DNA of 64,000 nt, from assembly GCA_044449065.1 (NCBI GenBank), contig JBIOHP010000009.1:80142-144141 (forward strand). Reading direction: 5' to 3'. The notes under the pieces are model-generated. The model saw only the letters and a program-made list of their open reading frames with translations, was not told the DNA's origin and did no database searches. Both the position numbers and the translations under genes were made by a program. Positions 24,980-35,177 of this stretch are shown piece after piece; position 1 is the stretch's first letter, and each line of letters starts with the position of its first letter. Source of the DNA: JBIOHP01 sp044449065 (GTDB taxonomy: Bacteria; Bacteroidota; Ignavibacteria; UBA10030; SZUA-254).

Positions 24980-27499
24980 ATGAATCGAATTCCTCTTTTT
25001 CTAAAAGAACACGCAGTGATGGTGTTTTTGGTTGCATTGTTTTTTTCCGCCGGCGTCCTGCGCCTCAATGATATATCCTTATATACGCCGGATAGCACCC
25101 TGTACGTCATCTGGGGAAACTCTCTGGCGAACGGGCATGGCTTTGTCGATGATACTAAACCCGACCCGGATAGATATATTATCAACGCTCCATTTTATGC
25201 CGCTATCATTGCGCCGGTTGAAATTTTCTTTCCCTTTTCCCTCATCGCCGTTAAGATATATACGTTATTGTGGGGGTGCGGAGCGCTTGTTCTTTTTTAT
25301 TTTTGGGTTCGGCGTCTGCTCGGGAAATATTCGGCGCTGGGAGCGTTAATTCTCCTGGCGTTCAATCCGATGACAATTGTCTTTTTCACCGAAGCTCTAT
25401 CGGAAGCTCCGTTTCTGGCGATTATTATCTCCGTTCTTATTCTCATTGAGAAAATATCGGTTGCAGGCGATAAATCATTACATGATCAAGGCGTCTCCCG
25501 TACACAGCTCTTCATTTTTTTCCTTTTTCTCGGAGTTATCACGCTCGTGAGGGAAATCGGAGCCGCAGTTGTGGTGTCAGCGGTGATGTATTTATTTATT
25601 CGGCGAAAACCGAAATACGCGTTTATCGGTTTATTGCTCGGAGCCGGTTTTTTCGTCGCATGGTATATAAGAAATAATATCATCGTGGGAGTGCCGCCCG
25701 GCGGGAGGGGCGGAAATTTAAAACTGATTACCCAGCATTTCTTCACGGATTCATCCGCCGCGTTGACGCGGGAATTTATTCTCCGGATCATCGGAAATTT
25801 CAAAACATATTTTTTCCAGCTTGGAGGAACGGTATTTTATGCGTTGTATTCCAACAAGCAAATGAATCTCATCGTCAATCCATCGGGATGGCATAATGCA
25901 ATGGTCAGTTTGTTTTCTTCAACGCAATATATCATCATCGGAATTGCTTCGCCGTTGATGATTGCCGGAATAATCCGCGATTTTCGCACAAACCGGTCTG
26001 CGCTTTTCCGAATTCTTGTGGTGCTGGGATTTCTCGCCGTGATCCTGATCTACCCGCTCTATGATATACGCTTTTTAACGCCGCTGTTGGTTTTTATGAT
26101 CTATTATGCAGTAAGTGGATTCACATGGATTTTTTCAGTTACTGGCGGCTTTAAAAGATTTGAACCTACCGTCATTATTTTTGCCCTCATCCTTATGGCG
26201 CCTAATGCATCGGCGATTGGGGAAATACTCCGCACCAATATCCAGTTCCAACGTGATCCGGAGGGATTGGCAAAAAGCGCAGAATCCTTGCCGGTTGTTT
26301 ATATCTGGCCCTGGTCGGTGATGGGAAAGTGGATTCGCGAACACACGGAAGAAGACGCCATCATCGCATCTCCGATTAAAGAACTTGCTCGCGCGGTTGG
26401 GAAGCGGAAAGTTCTTGAGCTTGAACCCAATATCGCAGAACCGGTTTTTGAAGCTTCCTTAAGGGAATTTCAGGCAAACTATATCCTCACCGCTGTGCGC
26501 TGGGGCAGGTTCAGCACGTATGAGTTCGCGATGGACGAATCCGATCGATATCGTTTCACGCCGTTATACACCGCCTCAGGTTTAACGCTCTACAAAATAA
26601 CCTCGAGATTAATGAACAATCTTCCTCCGGGTCAGCCCTACAAGCTGCCGGTTGATACTCTCAGCACGACGGGACTTTTACGGATCGCCCGCCAGTGTTA
26701 CCGGAACAATCAATATCTCCGGGCGGCCGATCTGCTGAAACGCGCCCATGACTTGGAACCCCAAATGGAAGAACCTTTGTACCAACTCGTTGTTACGTAT
26801 CTGACCATGAAAGATTCTGCCAGCGCAAGTCTTTATTATCGAAAATTATTGTCGCTTCCTCAAACACTCTCCCACACGCTTCTTGCATCGCAGCTCTTTC
26901 ATGCCGGAGAACTGGAGGCCGAGGCGCGTCACACAGCGTTTCCCCAGCGGGTATCGCTCCTGATTCTTGACGCATCACTGATATACTGGAATAACGGATA
27001 TTATCATCACGCGACCGAAATGATGAATGCTTCGCTCGGAAAGGAATCTGATTTTTTTGCCGGCTTGCTGTGGGGATTTCATTATAATTTGCAGACGGGA
27101 GATACAGCGCGCGCGCGCGAACATTTAGCACGGATATGGAAAATCGATTCCACAAATGTGATAGCGAAAGCATTCCGGCAGGTGCTCTTGATCGGAGATT
27201 CGTTAAATATGACTTCAGATCCTCTTGAACAAAGCAGGTTGCATCTCGCAGTCGGCATGTTGTATCGTAAAATCGATTTGCCCATCGTCGATCTGGATGA
27301 GGCGGAACGGTCTCTCTATTATAATCCCAAGAATGTTCGGGCTTTCCTTTTTATGGGAAAAACATTGCAGGATATAGGCAGGTTGAACAGCGCGGCGATC
27401 ATGTACAACGAAGCGTTGCGCCTTGAACCCGGCAATACGGAAATTACCTCGCGGATACAATCTCTGCAATCCGGAGCTTCCCCTCAGGGAGCCAACTAA
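24980..27499 (+). CDS. Polytopic GT-C-like glycosyltransferase with C-terminal TPR repeats (first of tandem pair)
   Basis: An 839-residue protein. The first about 430 residues are hydrophobic with roughly 10-11 predicted membrane helices. An acidic residue in the first periplasmic loop (Asp38 in 'SLYTPDSTLY') fits GT39/ArnT-like GT-C enzymes. A soluble domain (about 450-550) follows, then TPR-like helices (about 560-835; 'AADLLKRAHDLEPQMEEPLYQL', 'AAIMYNEALRLEPGNTEI'). GT-C enzymes move sugars from lipid carriers to acceptors in the periplasm. It is a paralogue of the next gene. Confidence 0.75.
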   Translation: MNRIPLFLKEHAVMVFLVALFFSAGVLRLNDISLYTPDSTLYVIWGNSLANGHGFVDDTKPDPDRYIINAPFYAAIIAPVEIFFPFSLIAVKIYTLLWGCGALVLFYFWVRRLLGKYSALGALILLAFNPMTIVFFTEALSEAPFLAIIISVLILIEKISVAGDKSLHDQGVSRTQLFIFFLFLGVITLVREIGAAVVVSAVMYLFIRRKPKYAFIGLLLGAGFFVAWYIRNNIIVGVPPGGRGGNLKLITQHFFTDSSAALTREFILRIIGNFKTYFFQLGGTVFYALYSNKQMNLIVNPSGWHNAMVSLFSSTQYIIIGIASPLMIAGIIRDFRTNRSALFRILVVLGFLAVILIYPLYDIRFLTPLLVFMIYYAVSGFTWIFSVTGGFKRFEPTVIIFALILMAPNASAIGEILRTNIQFQRDPEGLAKSAESLPVVYIWPWSVMGKWIREHTEEDAIIASPIKELARAVGKRKVLELEPNIAEPVFEASLREFQANYILTAVRWGRFSTYEFAMDESDRYRFTPLYTASGLTLYKITSRLMNNLPPGQPYKLPVDTLSTTGLLRIARQCYRNNQYLRAADLLKRAHDLEPQMEEPLYQLVVTYLTMKDSASASLYYRKLLSLPQTLSHTLLASQLFHAGELEAEARHTAFPQRVSLLILDASLIYWNNGYYHHATEMMNASLGKESDFFAGLLWGFHYNLQTGDTARAREHLARIWKIDSTNVIAKAFRQVLLIGDSLNMTSDPLEQSRLHLAVGMLYRKIDLPIVDLDEAERSLYYNPKNVRAFLFMGKTLQDIGRLNSAAIMYNEALRLEPGNTEITSRIQSLQSGASPQGAN

Positions 27500-27506
27500 C
27501 CGGAAC

Positions 27507-29972
27507 ATGAGAATGATTAAAAGCCAAAATTTTTCAATAGTTCATTTGCTGTTGCTCCTGCTTTGCGCGGGATTTCTTATAGTCGGCGTGCTTGTGGTAA
27601 ACGATCTTTCGATCTACACGCCGGATAGCGCGCGGTACCTCATCTGGGCAAATTCGCTGGCGTCATTTGACGGATATAAGGATGGAACGCTGCCCGAGCC
27701 GCAGCGGTATGTTATTCACGCGCCGTTATATTCAATCCTTCTTGCTCCGGTCGAACGTTTTTTTGCATACGATGTGCGGGCGGCGAAATACTTTACCCTT
27801 GCTCTGGGGTTAATCGTTTTAATTGCGCTGTACCGGTGGATTTCACTAAAATCCGGTCCGCTAATCGGTTTACTCGGAAGCTTTTTATTGGTATGCAATC
27901 CGCTTTTCCTCATCTATTCAACTGAAATTCTATCGGAGATACCGTTCGCGATCTCGCTGATTGCCTTTTTCATTTTATTTGAATCGTACGAACCCGATCT
28001 ATCCATACAACCTGCGTGGCTCTTCGGGATTATTCTCGCCGTAACAACCGGCGTCTTATTGAGAGAGCTCGGCGTCGCGCTGCTCTTTTGCGCGGCGCTC
28101 ATGGTATTTTCAAAGAAGAACTGGAAACCCTTTCTTGTTCTCATTCTCGTTCCCATCGTGGTCTACGGTATCTGGAATATCCGCAACGAATGGATCATAG
28201 GAGCGCAGGAAAATCCGGCGTCGACCAATACAAAATATTTTTTCGGACATTACTTCACACTTCCCGCCTCCTCCCTGATTGATGAATTCAGCGCGAGGAT
28301 TATGACAAATCTCCGGATTTATGGAGCGCTTATACCGAAAATAATTTTTTGCACGCTCTATCCCGCGGTAGAATATAAGGTCATCAATGAAACTGTTCCG
28401 GTGATGAAGGCGATCATCCCCATCGTGAGTGTCGCAAAATATTTTTTGGGAATTATCACTGTCGCGAAAGCGGGTTGGGGCGTTTATATTGACAGCCGGA
28501 AGGGGACTCTGATCGATGTGAAGCTCGTCTTCGCTGCCTTGTATTTTGTCATTGTGCTGTTGTACCCGATCAATGACTTGCGCTTTTTATTTCCGCTCCT
28601 TATTCTCATGATCTACTATTTCTGTGTATCAATTCGGACACTTTTTACCGATGCGCGAATAACAGGATCAGTGAAGTATCTTATCATCGGCTGTGTGATT
28701 CTTTTCCTGACGCCGAATATTGTCTGGGAAGCTGAATTTGCTATTGAGAGCCACCGGTACAGTCATTTATCGCTTGCAGAGGCGGGCGATGCGAACTTCA
28801 TGAGCGCTAATCCCTGGCATTTTCGCCAGACCATTCGATATACTGGAGAATGGATCGTCGCGCACACGCCGCCGGATGCGGTGATCCTTTCCCGGAGAAA
28901 AGAATACGTCTTCTGGATGGGGACAAGAAAAATTATGGCGTTCGACGGAACCATCCCTGTCGCCGCGTTCGACGCGTGCCTTCGCGATTATCACGTCCCC
29001 TATCTTATCGACGTTGTTCAATCGAACGGGATGCGCCAGTTTGAATTTCAGACGGAACAATCGACGCACTTCTCATTCCCGGTTGCTTGCAGATACGGCA
29101 ACACCGTGATCTTGCAGGTGGCGCCGAAACAAACAATGGAACATCATATCGACAGCATGGATGTGTTTGCCGGAGCGCTGGCTTTGAACAACATAAATCA
29201 ATACTCGCAATCCTCCCGGCAATTCGACCGGTTACTTGCCCGCGACACAACCGACGTCGCCGCGATGTTTTATAGCGGCGTCGCAAAAGAATTCGAGGGG
29301 AAGTACACCGAGGCGGAAGCATTGTTCAACCGTATTACCAAATATCCCCAAGCGGGGGCATTTTTATTGAATGCGCTTACCCATAAAACATCTCTCGCAG
29401 CGTTGCACTTGCTGCAATCGCCGCTCTCGGAGACGTTGAAATCAAAAGCGTCGACAAACATCGCTGTCCAATATTGGAATGAGGGGTTCCGCAATGAGGC
29501 GTGTAAAATGGTGGCAAAGGCGTACAAATCCGATTCCACAAATTTAGCGTCATCGTTGTACGGCATATATTTTTCATTGCAGGAGCGGGATACATCAGAC
29601 GCAAGACATTATTTGAAAACGGCGAATACTCTCCAATCCGACAATCCTACAATTGTTGCGTGGAAAAACTACTTTTCCCTCATTGATTCTCTCAATAGTT
29701 TAAGTGACACTACCCATAGAATCGCAACGTCAATCGCGATAGCCCGCCAGATGATTGCGCTTGGAATTACCGAGAGCAGCATCGATCTTCTGCTGAAATG
29801 CCTTGAGGTCTCGCCAAAGAACATTGAAGCATTATTGATGTTATCGGACCTCTATATCTCGCGTGAACGCTACCTGCCGGCGTCGATTGTTCTTCGCCGC
29901 GTGTTGAATATCGAGCCGGCAAACAATATTGCGCTGACCAAATTAAACCAACTTCGTCGTTTGCTCGAATAA
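27507..29972 (+). CDS. Polytopic GT-C-like glycosyltransferase with C-terminal TPR repeats (second of tandem pair)
   Basis: The open frame extends back into the previous gene, but the ATG at 27507 (or 27513) places a membrane helix at the N-terminus and avoids the overlap. About 821 residues. It has the same architecture as its neighbour: acidic first-loop residue (Asp40 in 'SIYTPDSARY'), about 10 membrane helices, a soluble domain with 'WHFRQTIRYTGEWIVAHTPPDA', and TPRs near the C-terminus ('ASIVLRRVLNIEPANNIA'). It lies 7 bases after the upstream stop, probably one transcript. A diverged tandem duplication is the simplest origin. Confidence 0.75.
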   Translation: MRMIKSQNFSIVHLLLLLLCAGFLIVGVLVVNDLSIYTPDSARYLIWANSLASFDGYKDGTLPEPQRYVIHAPLYSILLAPVERFFAYDVRAAKYFTLALGLIVLIALYRWISLKSGPLIGLLGSFLLVCNPLFLIYSTEILSEIPFAISLIAFFILFESYEPDLSIQPAWLFGIILAVTTGVLLRELGVALLFCAALMVFSKKNWKPFLVLILVPIVVYGIWNIRNEWIIGAQENPASTNTKYFFGHYFTLPASSLIDEFSARIMTNLRIYGALIPKIIFCTLYPAVEYKVINETVPVMKAIIPIVSVAKYFLGIITVAKAGWGVYIDSRKGTLIDVKLVFAALYFVIVLLYPINDLRFLFPLLILMIYYFCVSIRTLFTDARITGSVKYLIIGCVILFLTPNIVWEAEFAIESHRYSHLSLAEAGDANFMSANPWHFRQTIRYTGEWIVAHTPPDAVILSRRKEYVFWMGTRKIMAFDGTIPVAAFDACLRDYHVPYLIDVVQSNGMRQFEFQTEQSTHFSFPVACRYGNTVILQVAPKQTMEHHIDSMDVFAGALALNNINQYSQSSRQFDRLLARDTTDVAAMFYSGVAKEFEGKYTEAEALFNRITKYPQAGAFLLNALTHKTSLAALHLLQSPLSETLKSKASTNIAVQYWNEGFRNEACKMVAKAYKSDSTNLASSLYGIYFSLQERDTSDARHYLKTANTLQSDNPTIVAWKNYFSLIDSLNSLSDTTHRIATSIAIARQMIALGITESSIDLLLKCLEVSPKNIEALLMLSDLYISRERYLPASIVLRRVLNIEPANNIALTKLNQLRRLLE

Positions 29973-30002
29973 GTTGTTGTAGTAGGTGTGGAAAAATCCA
30001 GT

Positions 30003-30079
30003 CCGAGTCACCCTGAACTTGTTTCAGGGTCTAAATATAAATAGATTCCGATCCCGATTTCATCGGGACGGAATGACCC
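30003..30079. repeat. Decayed copy of the dispersed hairpin repeat (copy E)
   Basis: Hairpin 1 is at 30009-30030 (CACCCTGAAC...TTTCAGGGT). Hairpin 2 is at 30044-30074 (ATTCCGATCCCG...CGGGACGGAAT). The internal plan matches the elements at 35948 and 39451, but no outer inverted repeats are seen. Confidence 0.65.
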
Positions 30080-30144
30080 CGTGTAAGATGGTCTTATTTC
30101 AACATCCTCTTAAATTTCACCGTTTATAGAACTAGTTTATTATT

Positions 30145-31932
30145 ATGGAAGCAGTCAAAAAAAGAAACGAAATATCTTCTGAATACAAGTGGAATCTGAC
30201 AGATATTTATCCATCCCGCGAATCGTGGGACGCCGATTTTCAGAAACTCAAATCCATGCTGCCGGAACTGAGAGCATTTGACGGTAAACTCGATTCTGTT
30301 CAGAATATCGCGACGTGTTTCCGCTTAACCGATTCGGTTGCACAGTTTACTGAAAAATTGTACGTTTATTCTCATCTCAAACACCATGAGGATACCTCGG
30401 ACGCCGCAAATCAAGGTCCCGTGTCTATAATAGAGCAGCTATCGGTGGAGGTGAGCGAGGCGGCCTCGTTCATCGAACCGGAGCTGCTGTCGCTGCCGGT
30501 CGAAACCCTCGCCAAATTTGCGGAGCATCCCGATTTGCGCTTCTACCGTTTTACTCTCGATAACATTATCCGGCAGAAACCCCATACTCTGCCCAAGGAG
30601 CAGCAAGCGTTGCTCGCAAAGGCGGGAATTATGGCAGAGGCGCCGAACACTATTTTCAGCATGTTAAGCGACGCCGACATGAAATTTCCCATTATCAAAG
30701 ACGAGAAGGATAACGACATTGAGCTGACGCACGGACGGTATTACAAGTTCATGGAATCCCGCGACCGGCGCGTGCGCAAAGACGCCTTCGAAGCGATGTT
30801 TGGAACGTTCGGCAGACAGAAAAACACGATCGCAAGCATTCTCAATGCTCAGGTGCAGAAAAATATCTTCTATGCCCGCGCGCTGCATTATGATTCCGTT
30901 CTTTCGATGGCTTTGTTCGGCGATAATATCCCCGTCTCTGTTTACACAAATCTCATCAGCGCTGTGGAGAAGAATTTAGGAGCATTCCAAAAATATCTTA
31001 CGATCAGGAAACGCGTGCTTGCGCTGGATGAGCTGCATATGTACGATCTGAGCGTTCCGCTGATAAAGAACTTCGAATGGAAGGTTACCTATAGCGAGGC
31101 AATAGCGATTATTAACGAGGCGATTGCGCCTCTCGGCGGCGAATACTCCGCGATTCTCAAAGACGCATGGAAGAAATACTGGATCGACGTGTACGAGAAC
31201 GAGGGAAAACACAGCGGAGCGTATAGCTGGGGCGTGTATAAAATTCACCCGTATGTGTTATTGAACTACCAGGACACCGTGCACGATATGTTTACCATCG
31301 CGCACGAGATGGGGCACGCGCTGCATTCGTACCTCGCGCACCGGGAACAGGAATACCGCTACGCCCATTACACAATTTTTACTGCTGAAATTGCCTCGAC
31401 CCTGAATGAGGCGCTTTTGCTTCAATACCTTTTGAAAACCACGACCGACCGGGAGAAGCGGGCGTATTTATTGACGCACTACGCGGATAATTTCCGCGGC
31501 ACGCTGTTTGTGCAGACGCTTTTCGCGGAATTTGAAAAGATTGTTCATGAACAAGCGGAGCAGGGGATACCGCTCACCGTGAGCAAGTTTAACGAAATAT
31601 TTTTTGACCTCCATAAAAAATATTATGGCAGCGTTGTAGTCCTTGATCCCGCTGTTGAAATGGGATGGATGCGGATTCCTCATTTTTATTCGAGTTTTTA
31701 CGTTTATAAATACGCGACAGGTTTCTCGGCGGCGAACAGTTTTTGCCACAGGATTCTTCACGGAGGTCCCGCTGAAGTGGACGCGTATCTCGGATTATTG
31801 AAAAGCGGTGGGAAAGATTACTCGCTGAATTTGCTCAAAACCGCCGGCGTGGATATGTCAACCACAACCCCCATCTTCGAAGCGCTGAAAGTTTTTGCAT
31901 CGACGGTAGAAGAATTGGATAAGATATTGTAA
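30145..31932 (+). CDS. pepF: Oligoendopeptidase F (M3 metallopeptidase)
   Basis: The 595-residue length is typical of PepF. The zinc motif HEMGH is at 387-391 ('FTIAHEMGHALHS'), and the third ligand Glu is near 415 ('FTAEIASTLNEALL'). The N-terminus 'YKWNLTDIYPSRESWDADF' and 'YSWGVYKIHPYVLLNY' are also characteristic. It is a cytosolic enzyme cleaving short peptides. It is monocistronic, preceded by a repeat element, with no signal peptide. Confidence 0.95.
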   Translation: MEAVKKRNEISSEYKWNLTDIYPSRESWDADFQKLKSMLPELRAFDGKLDSVQNIATCFRLTDSVAQFTEKLYVYSHLKHHEDTSDAANQGPVSIIEQLSVEVSEAASFIEPELLSLPVETLAKFAEHPDLRFYRFTLDNIIRQKPHTLPKEQQALLAKAGIMAEAPNTIFSMLSDADMKFPIIKDEKDNDIELTHGRYYKFMESRDRRVRKDAFEAMFGTFGRQKNTIASILNAQVQKNIFYARALHYDSVLSMALFGDNIPVSVYTNLISAVEKNLGAFQKYLTIRKRVLALDELHMYDLSVPLIKNFEWKVTYSEAIAIINEAIAPLGGEYSAILKDAWKKYWIDVYENEGKHSGAYSWGVYKIHPYVLLNYQDTVHDMFTIAHEMGHALHSYLAHREQEYRYAHYTIFTAEIASTLNEALLLQYLLKTTTDREKRAYLLTHYADNFRGTLFVQTLFAEFEKIVHEQAEQGIPLTVSKFNEIFFDLHKKYYGSVVVLDPAVEMGWMRIPHFYSSFYVYKYATGFSAANSFCHRILHGGPAEVDAYLGLLKSGGKDYSLNLLKTAGVDMSTTTPIFEALKVFASTVEELDKIL

Positions 31933-32286
31933 ATATCGGGGGCGTCTCGTAGTAGCCGACCCACCTGACCGTACGGGCTGGTCACCTGATCGGCGCGTTA
32001 TATGTCATTTTTCCGCCGGTCGGTGACCGGCTACTACATTAACAAACCATTTATCATACAGTGTTTAAATCTCGTTCAACCGGTTACTTTTTTGATTGTT
32101 CTCCGGTGAATATTTTGCACGCTTTCAACTATTTTGGGTAGATAAAAACGAGTTATATATTGAGAGTAATATAGCAACAATGTACAGCAAAGCGCCAGCT
32201 TTGCTGAATTACGCAATAAAGCTGGCGCTTTGTTGTACAAAGTTCATTGTAGTTGAGGGGAAAAACCAGTAGTATTGAGAGTAATG
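31933..32286. other. Repeat-rich intergenic region before tRNA-Glu
   Basis: No gene is visible. It holds two palindromic elements (31949-32037 and 32158-32290), listed separately. Confidence 0.5.
31949..32037. repeat. Palindromic element with GTAGTAGCCG ends
   Basis: An 89-bp element bounded by a perfect 10-bp inverted repeat (31949-31958 and 32028-32037), with further partial pairing inside (GGTGACCGG versus CTGGTCACC). It looks like a REP/MITE-type repeat. Only one copy was noticed here. Confidence 0.5.
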
Positions 32287-32290
32287 TAGC
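32158..32290. repeat. Hairpin element flanked by 18-bp direct repeats next to tRNA-Glu
   Basis: A 22-bp stem (32181-32202 with 32218-32239, one G-T pair) with a 15-base loop lies between direct repeats of TATTGAGAGTAATrTAGC at 32158-32175 and 32273-32290 (one mismatch). The right-hand repeat overlaps the last four bases of tRNA-Glu. A related arm occurs at 36779. Confidence 0.7.
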
Positions 32291-32358
32291 CCCAACGGGA
32301 ATCGAACCCGTATTTAAGCCTTGAGAGGGCTCCGTCCTAACCGTTAGACGATGAGGCC
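32287..32358 (-). tRNA. tRNA-Glu (anticodon CTC)
   Basis: The complement folds as a 72-base cloverleaf. It has acceptor GGCCTCA/TGGGGCT, D arm GTCT/GGAC, anticodon stem GAGCC/GGCTT with loop CTCTCAA, and T arm ACGGG-TTCGATT-CCCGT. No CCA is encoded. The first acceptor pair is G-T. Confidence 0.9.
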
Positions 32359-32566
32359 ATAACTGCAACAGTATAACAATGTAAAAATTTATGTCATCAA
32401 TTTCAAACGGAAATGAATGCGTATGCCAAGACATTTTTATTGGGGTAAGATTTGGGGAGCAATCTCGGTTTCCCTCCTTGTTATATTATGGTCCATTTCG
32501 TAATTTAGAATGGTTTAGTTCCTGAGTTCTCAAAAAAGTAGAGTCAATTGTGCCAATTACTTGTCT

Positions 32567-33589
32567 ATGAAAATATTAAACGCAGTTTATAAAATTAACC
32601 AATATCCTTATCTCTACGTTCAATGTGATCCTAAATTGGGAATTGAACTTAACACAATAATCGATGAATATAAAGTTGTGATTAAGAGTGAATCATTGAG
32701 TGAGTCGGGTTTTAAAAGAGATAGGGATGAGGCATTTACACACGTAGTTCATTCTCTTAAGTTGCAAGTTTCAAAAAAAGAGAACGAGTTACCGCCTAAC
32801 CCTCACACTTCGGATGATACGTGGGATTATTCGCTTCAAAAAGATTATTTCCAAAAACGAATTCCCGGTTACAATAGTGCGGCAACCCTCGCCTTAAACC
32901 GTTTAATTGCCTATTTCAAATTCAAGCTACGAAATCCCAAATTATCATTTTATTCAGATCGCGATCCACAATTGTTAAATCCCGAATGGGTAGATGAAAA
33001 TAATCAAAAAATCGGCAAAGGCTCATTAACCTTGGTGGTAGAAGCGGCACCCGGTTATGGTACATCGAATTTTGGTGTACAAGCTTTGAAAGCCGATGAT
33101 GACAAAATTTATAAATTCATGAATAAGGATTATGATTCCCCCCTATGGGAACAGTTGTTGATGGAGGCCCAATTAGCTTTGTTCGATAATAACCTTAGAA
33201 GAGGAATATTCGAGATGACTTTGGCATGCGAAGTATTCGTTCGAGAATCATTTTTTGGTGATTCGGTTATTTCAAGACTGTTATTTGAATATCTCGAAGA
33301 TAAAAGTGAGTTCAGAATTAAAATTATCGACTTGATCAACGAAGGAGCAAAAAAGATATATGGTGAAGGTTTTAATGAAAAGCACCAAAAGGAGTACGAA
33401 CACATTAAACATATGTTTGAATGTCGTAACAAAATAGCTCACCGAGGAACCCCCACTTTTATGTCCAATAAGGGTGTCTGTGTTGTTACTTTGGATATCG
33501 CAGATGAATGGTGGGTGGCAGTTGGTAGACTTATTGAATGGGTTTCTTCAAATCTTAACATGTTAAAGAAACGGACACTTATCGAGTAA
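32567..33589 (+). CDS. Hypothetical protein with possible HEPN-type RxxxxH motif
   Basis: A 340-residue protein not recognised as a known family. The ATG at 32567 is preferred over TTG at 32561. Visible features are a polar N-terminal half and an alpha-helical C-terminal half containing 'LFDNNLRRGIFEMTLACEVFVRE' and 'FECRNKIAHRG'. The latter (Arg287...His292) matches the R-x4-6-H motif of HEPN domains, which are common in RNases and phage-defence proteins. The DNA is AT-richer than neighbouring core genes and stands alone, suggesting acquisition. A defence role is a guess. A non-catalytic helical domain is equally possible. Confidence 0.6.
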   Translation: MKILNAVYKINQYPYLYVQCDPKLGIELNTIIDEYKVVIKSESLSESGFKRDRDEAFTHVVHSLKLQVSKKENELPPNPHTSDDTWDYSLQKDYFQKRIPGYNSAATLALNRLIAYFKFKLRNPKLSFYSDRDPQLLNPEWVDENNQKIGKGSLTLVVEAAPGYGTSNFGVQALKADDDKIYKFMNKDYDSPLWEQLLMEAQLALFDNNLRRGIFEMTLACEVFVRESFFGDSVISRLLFEYLEDKSEFRIKIIDLINEGAKKIYGEGFNEKHQKEYEHIKHMFECRNKIAHRGTPTFMSNKGVCVVTLDIADEWWVAVGRLIEWVSSNLNMLKKRTLIE

Positions 33590-33755
33590 AATATTTTAAT
33601 TGTGTGATCGTTCCCAGTTATTTTTGATTCAACAGAATAAACAAGGAACGCTATAAATCTCATGTAATGTGTCCACTACGGTTAAGTTTATGCTTTATGT
33701 TAGAGATGGGGGAAGTGGACTATGCCGCTTTCTCAAGATTCGTTCCATAGTTCAT

Positions 33756-34853
33756 CTAATGAACATAGAAGTCATAATAATCTGCCAAAGCTGCTTGCCA
33801 TTTCGTTAATCGATCCTGGAATCTAGCATACTCGCTGTCGTTAGCAATATAACAGCTTTCAACATGGTAAGCCTCACTTTGGCCGACAAGTTTGATAATG
33901 ATATTTACGGGTTTATTATTCGGCCCAAGTAGATATTCTCCACCCATGGTAACCGATTGCCACAAGGAAGGGTTTAACGGTTTAGTCCAATTGGATTCAT
34001 CTCCCTGTGGAACTGCAAATTCAGCAGTTTGAATAAGATCTACATAACATGCCAAAGCATTTTGATTTTCAATATACTGAGGGACATTCGATGTTGTAGC
34101 AGGGAATTCATCGAATATTATCCAATAGGGAAGAGATGGACATGTGAACCAAACATTTCTTGCATTTAGTCGATAATAATTATAAAAATGAGTGTCTTTT
34201 ATCTCCTGAATGCTCGGATGATATGTATGATCGGTGGGCAAATCACTGAGGATTATCTGGAGGGCTGGTTTAATTCGTTTTAATATGTCCAATTCATCTG
34301 AATCCCAAGTCGATTCACCTTTCCATACAACTTGTTTCGATTTATCACGAATCTCCAAAGATATAGCATGAGTATAAGAAACAATTGTAACCATATTTTG
34401 TGTCGATACGGTTGATGACCTTGTGACCGCTGAGGCAAGAACTTGAGCAATGTTTACTCCGAGGCTCGATTGCGTAAAGGTTCCATACTTCGATGCACTT
34501 GAAGACGAAGTACTTATCATGGATGACGAATTCAATTTATTTTCACGTTGTGTTTTATAGATTAGAGACAGGGTATAATCAGGAATATCACCATTTGTGG
34601 TAAATCCCCTTCGGAGGAGTAAATTTTCAACGTGATTCTTTATTTGAGACCCGATTAATTCTTCACTGCCGAGTAACGGGGAAGTTATGCCTGTGACTTC
34701 GACCTTAATGGTAGATTTTATTGAAATGATATTGTCAGATTTCAGAGTCCGACTCCAAGGTCGATTAACGAATTCCTCGGGAACGCTAGCACAACCAGAT
34801 AAAATGAGGGCAACGGAAAATGTGGTGATAATATTTGTGATTATGTTTTTCAT
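33756..34853 (-). CDS. Putative lipoprotein of unknown function
   Basis: The start at 34853 (Met17 of the longer frame) gives a 365-residue protein with a clear lipoprotein signal: MKNIITNIITTF..ILSGC, with the lipid-anchored Cys at 21. The central 'SSSMISTSSSSASKYG' serine-rich stretch separates an N-terminal domain (about 25-110) from a C-terminal domain containing 'VSYTHAISLEIRDKSKQVVWKG'. It is probably anchored in the outer membrane. The gene is AT-rich and faces the previous gene tail to tail. Family not recognised. Confidence 0.7.
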   Translation of the reverse strand: MKNIITNIITTFSVALILSGCASVPEEFVNRPWSRTLKSDNIISIKSTIKVEVTGITSPLLGSEELIGSQIKNHVENLLLRRGFTTNGDIPDYTLSLIYKTQRENKLNSSSMISTSSSSASKYGTFTQSSLGVNIAQVLASAVTRSSTVSTQNMVTIVSYTHAISLEIRDKSKQVVWKGESTWDSDELDILKRIKPALQIILSDLPTDHTYHPSIQEIKDTHFYNYYRLNARNVWFTCPSLPYWIIFDEFPATTSNVPQYIENQNALACYVDLIQTAEFAVPQGDESNWTKPLNPSLWQSVTMGGEYLLGPNNKPVNIIIKLVGQSEAYHVESCYIANDSEYARFQDRLTKWQAALADYYDFYVH

Positions 34854-35085
34854 GAAAATGTCCAGTTTTAATTTAAAGTTAAAGGATTGTATCGTTTGCA
34901 TTAAAAAAATTGATATTTAATTGGATAGGACCGGACAATCATTCACATCAACACATCGATATCAGCCATAGAATCGCATCGACAGAGAAGTGATTCCCTC
35001 AAAGAAGGCTTAGATAAAGTGGGAAAAGCTCCAAAGTTGATAGTGCAAATTTAATAAAATATAAGGGAATTGTCAAATGGAATAT

Positions 35086-35114
35086 TGTAGGGTGACGAGA
35101 CTCGTCGCCCTACA
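35086..35114. terminator. Palindrome, possible bidirectional terminator
   Basis: A nearly perfect inverted repeat (TGTAGGGTGACGAG / CTCGTCGCCCTACA) lies between two minus-strand genes, just downstream of the MOSC gene. It has no long T-run, so termination is uncertain, and it may instead be a short dispersed repeat. Confidence 0.4.
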
Positions 35115-35177
35115 TTTCGGAGAAAAGAGGCGTGCGTCGCAGAAAATCCGCGATGTTCCTATTCTATAATGAAAATT

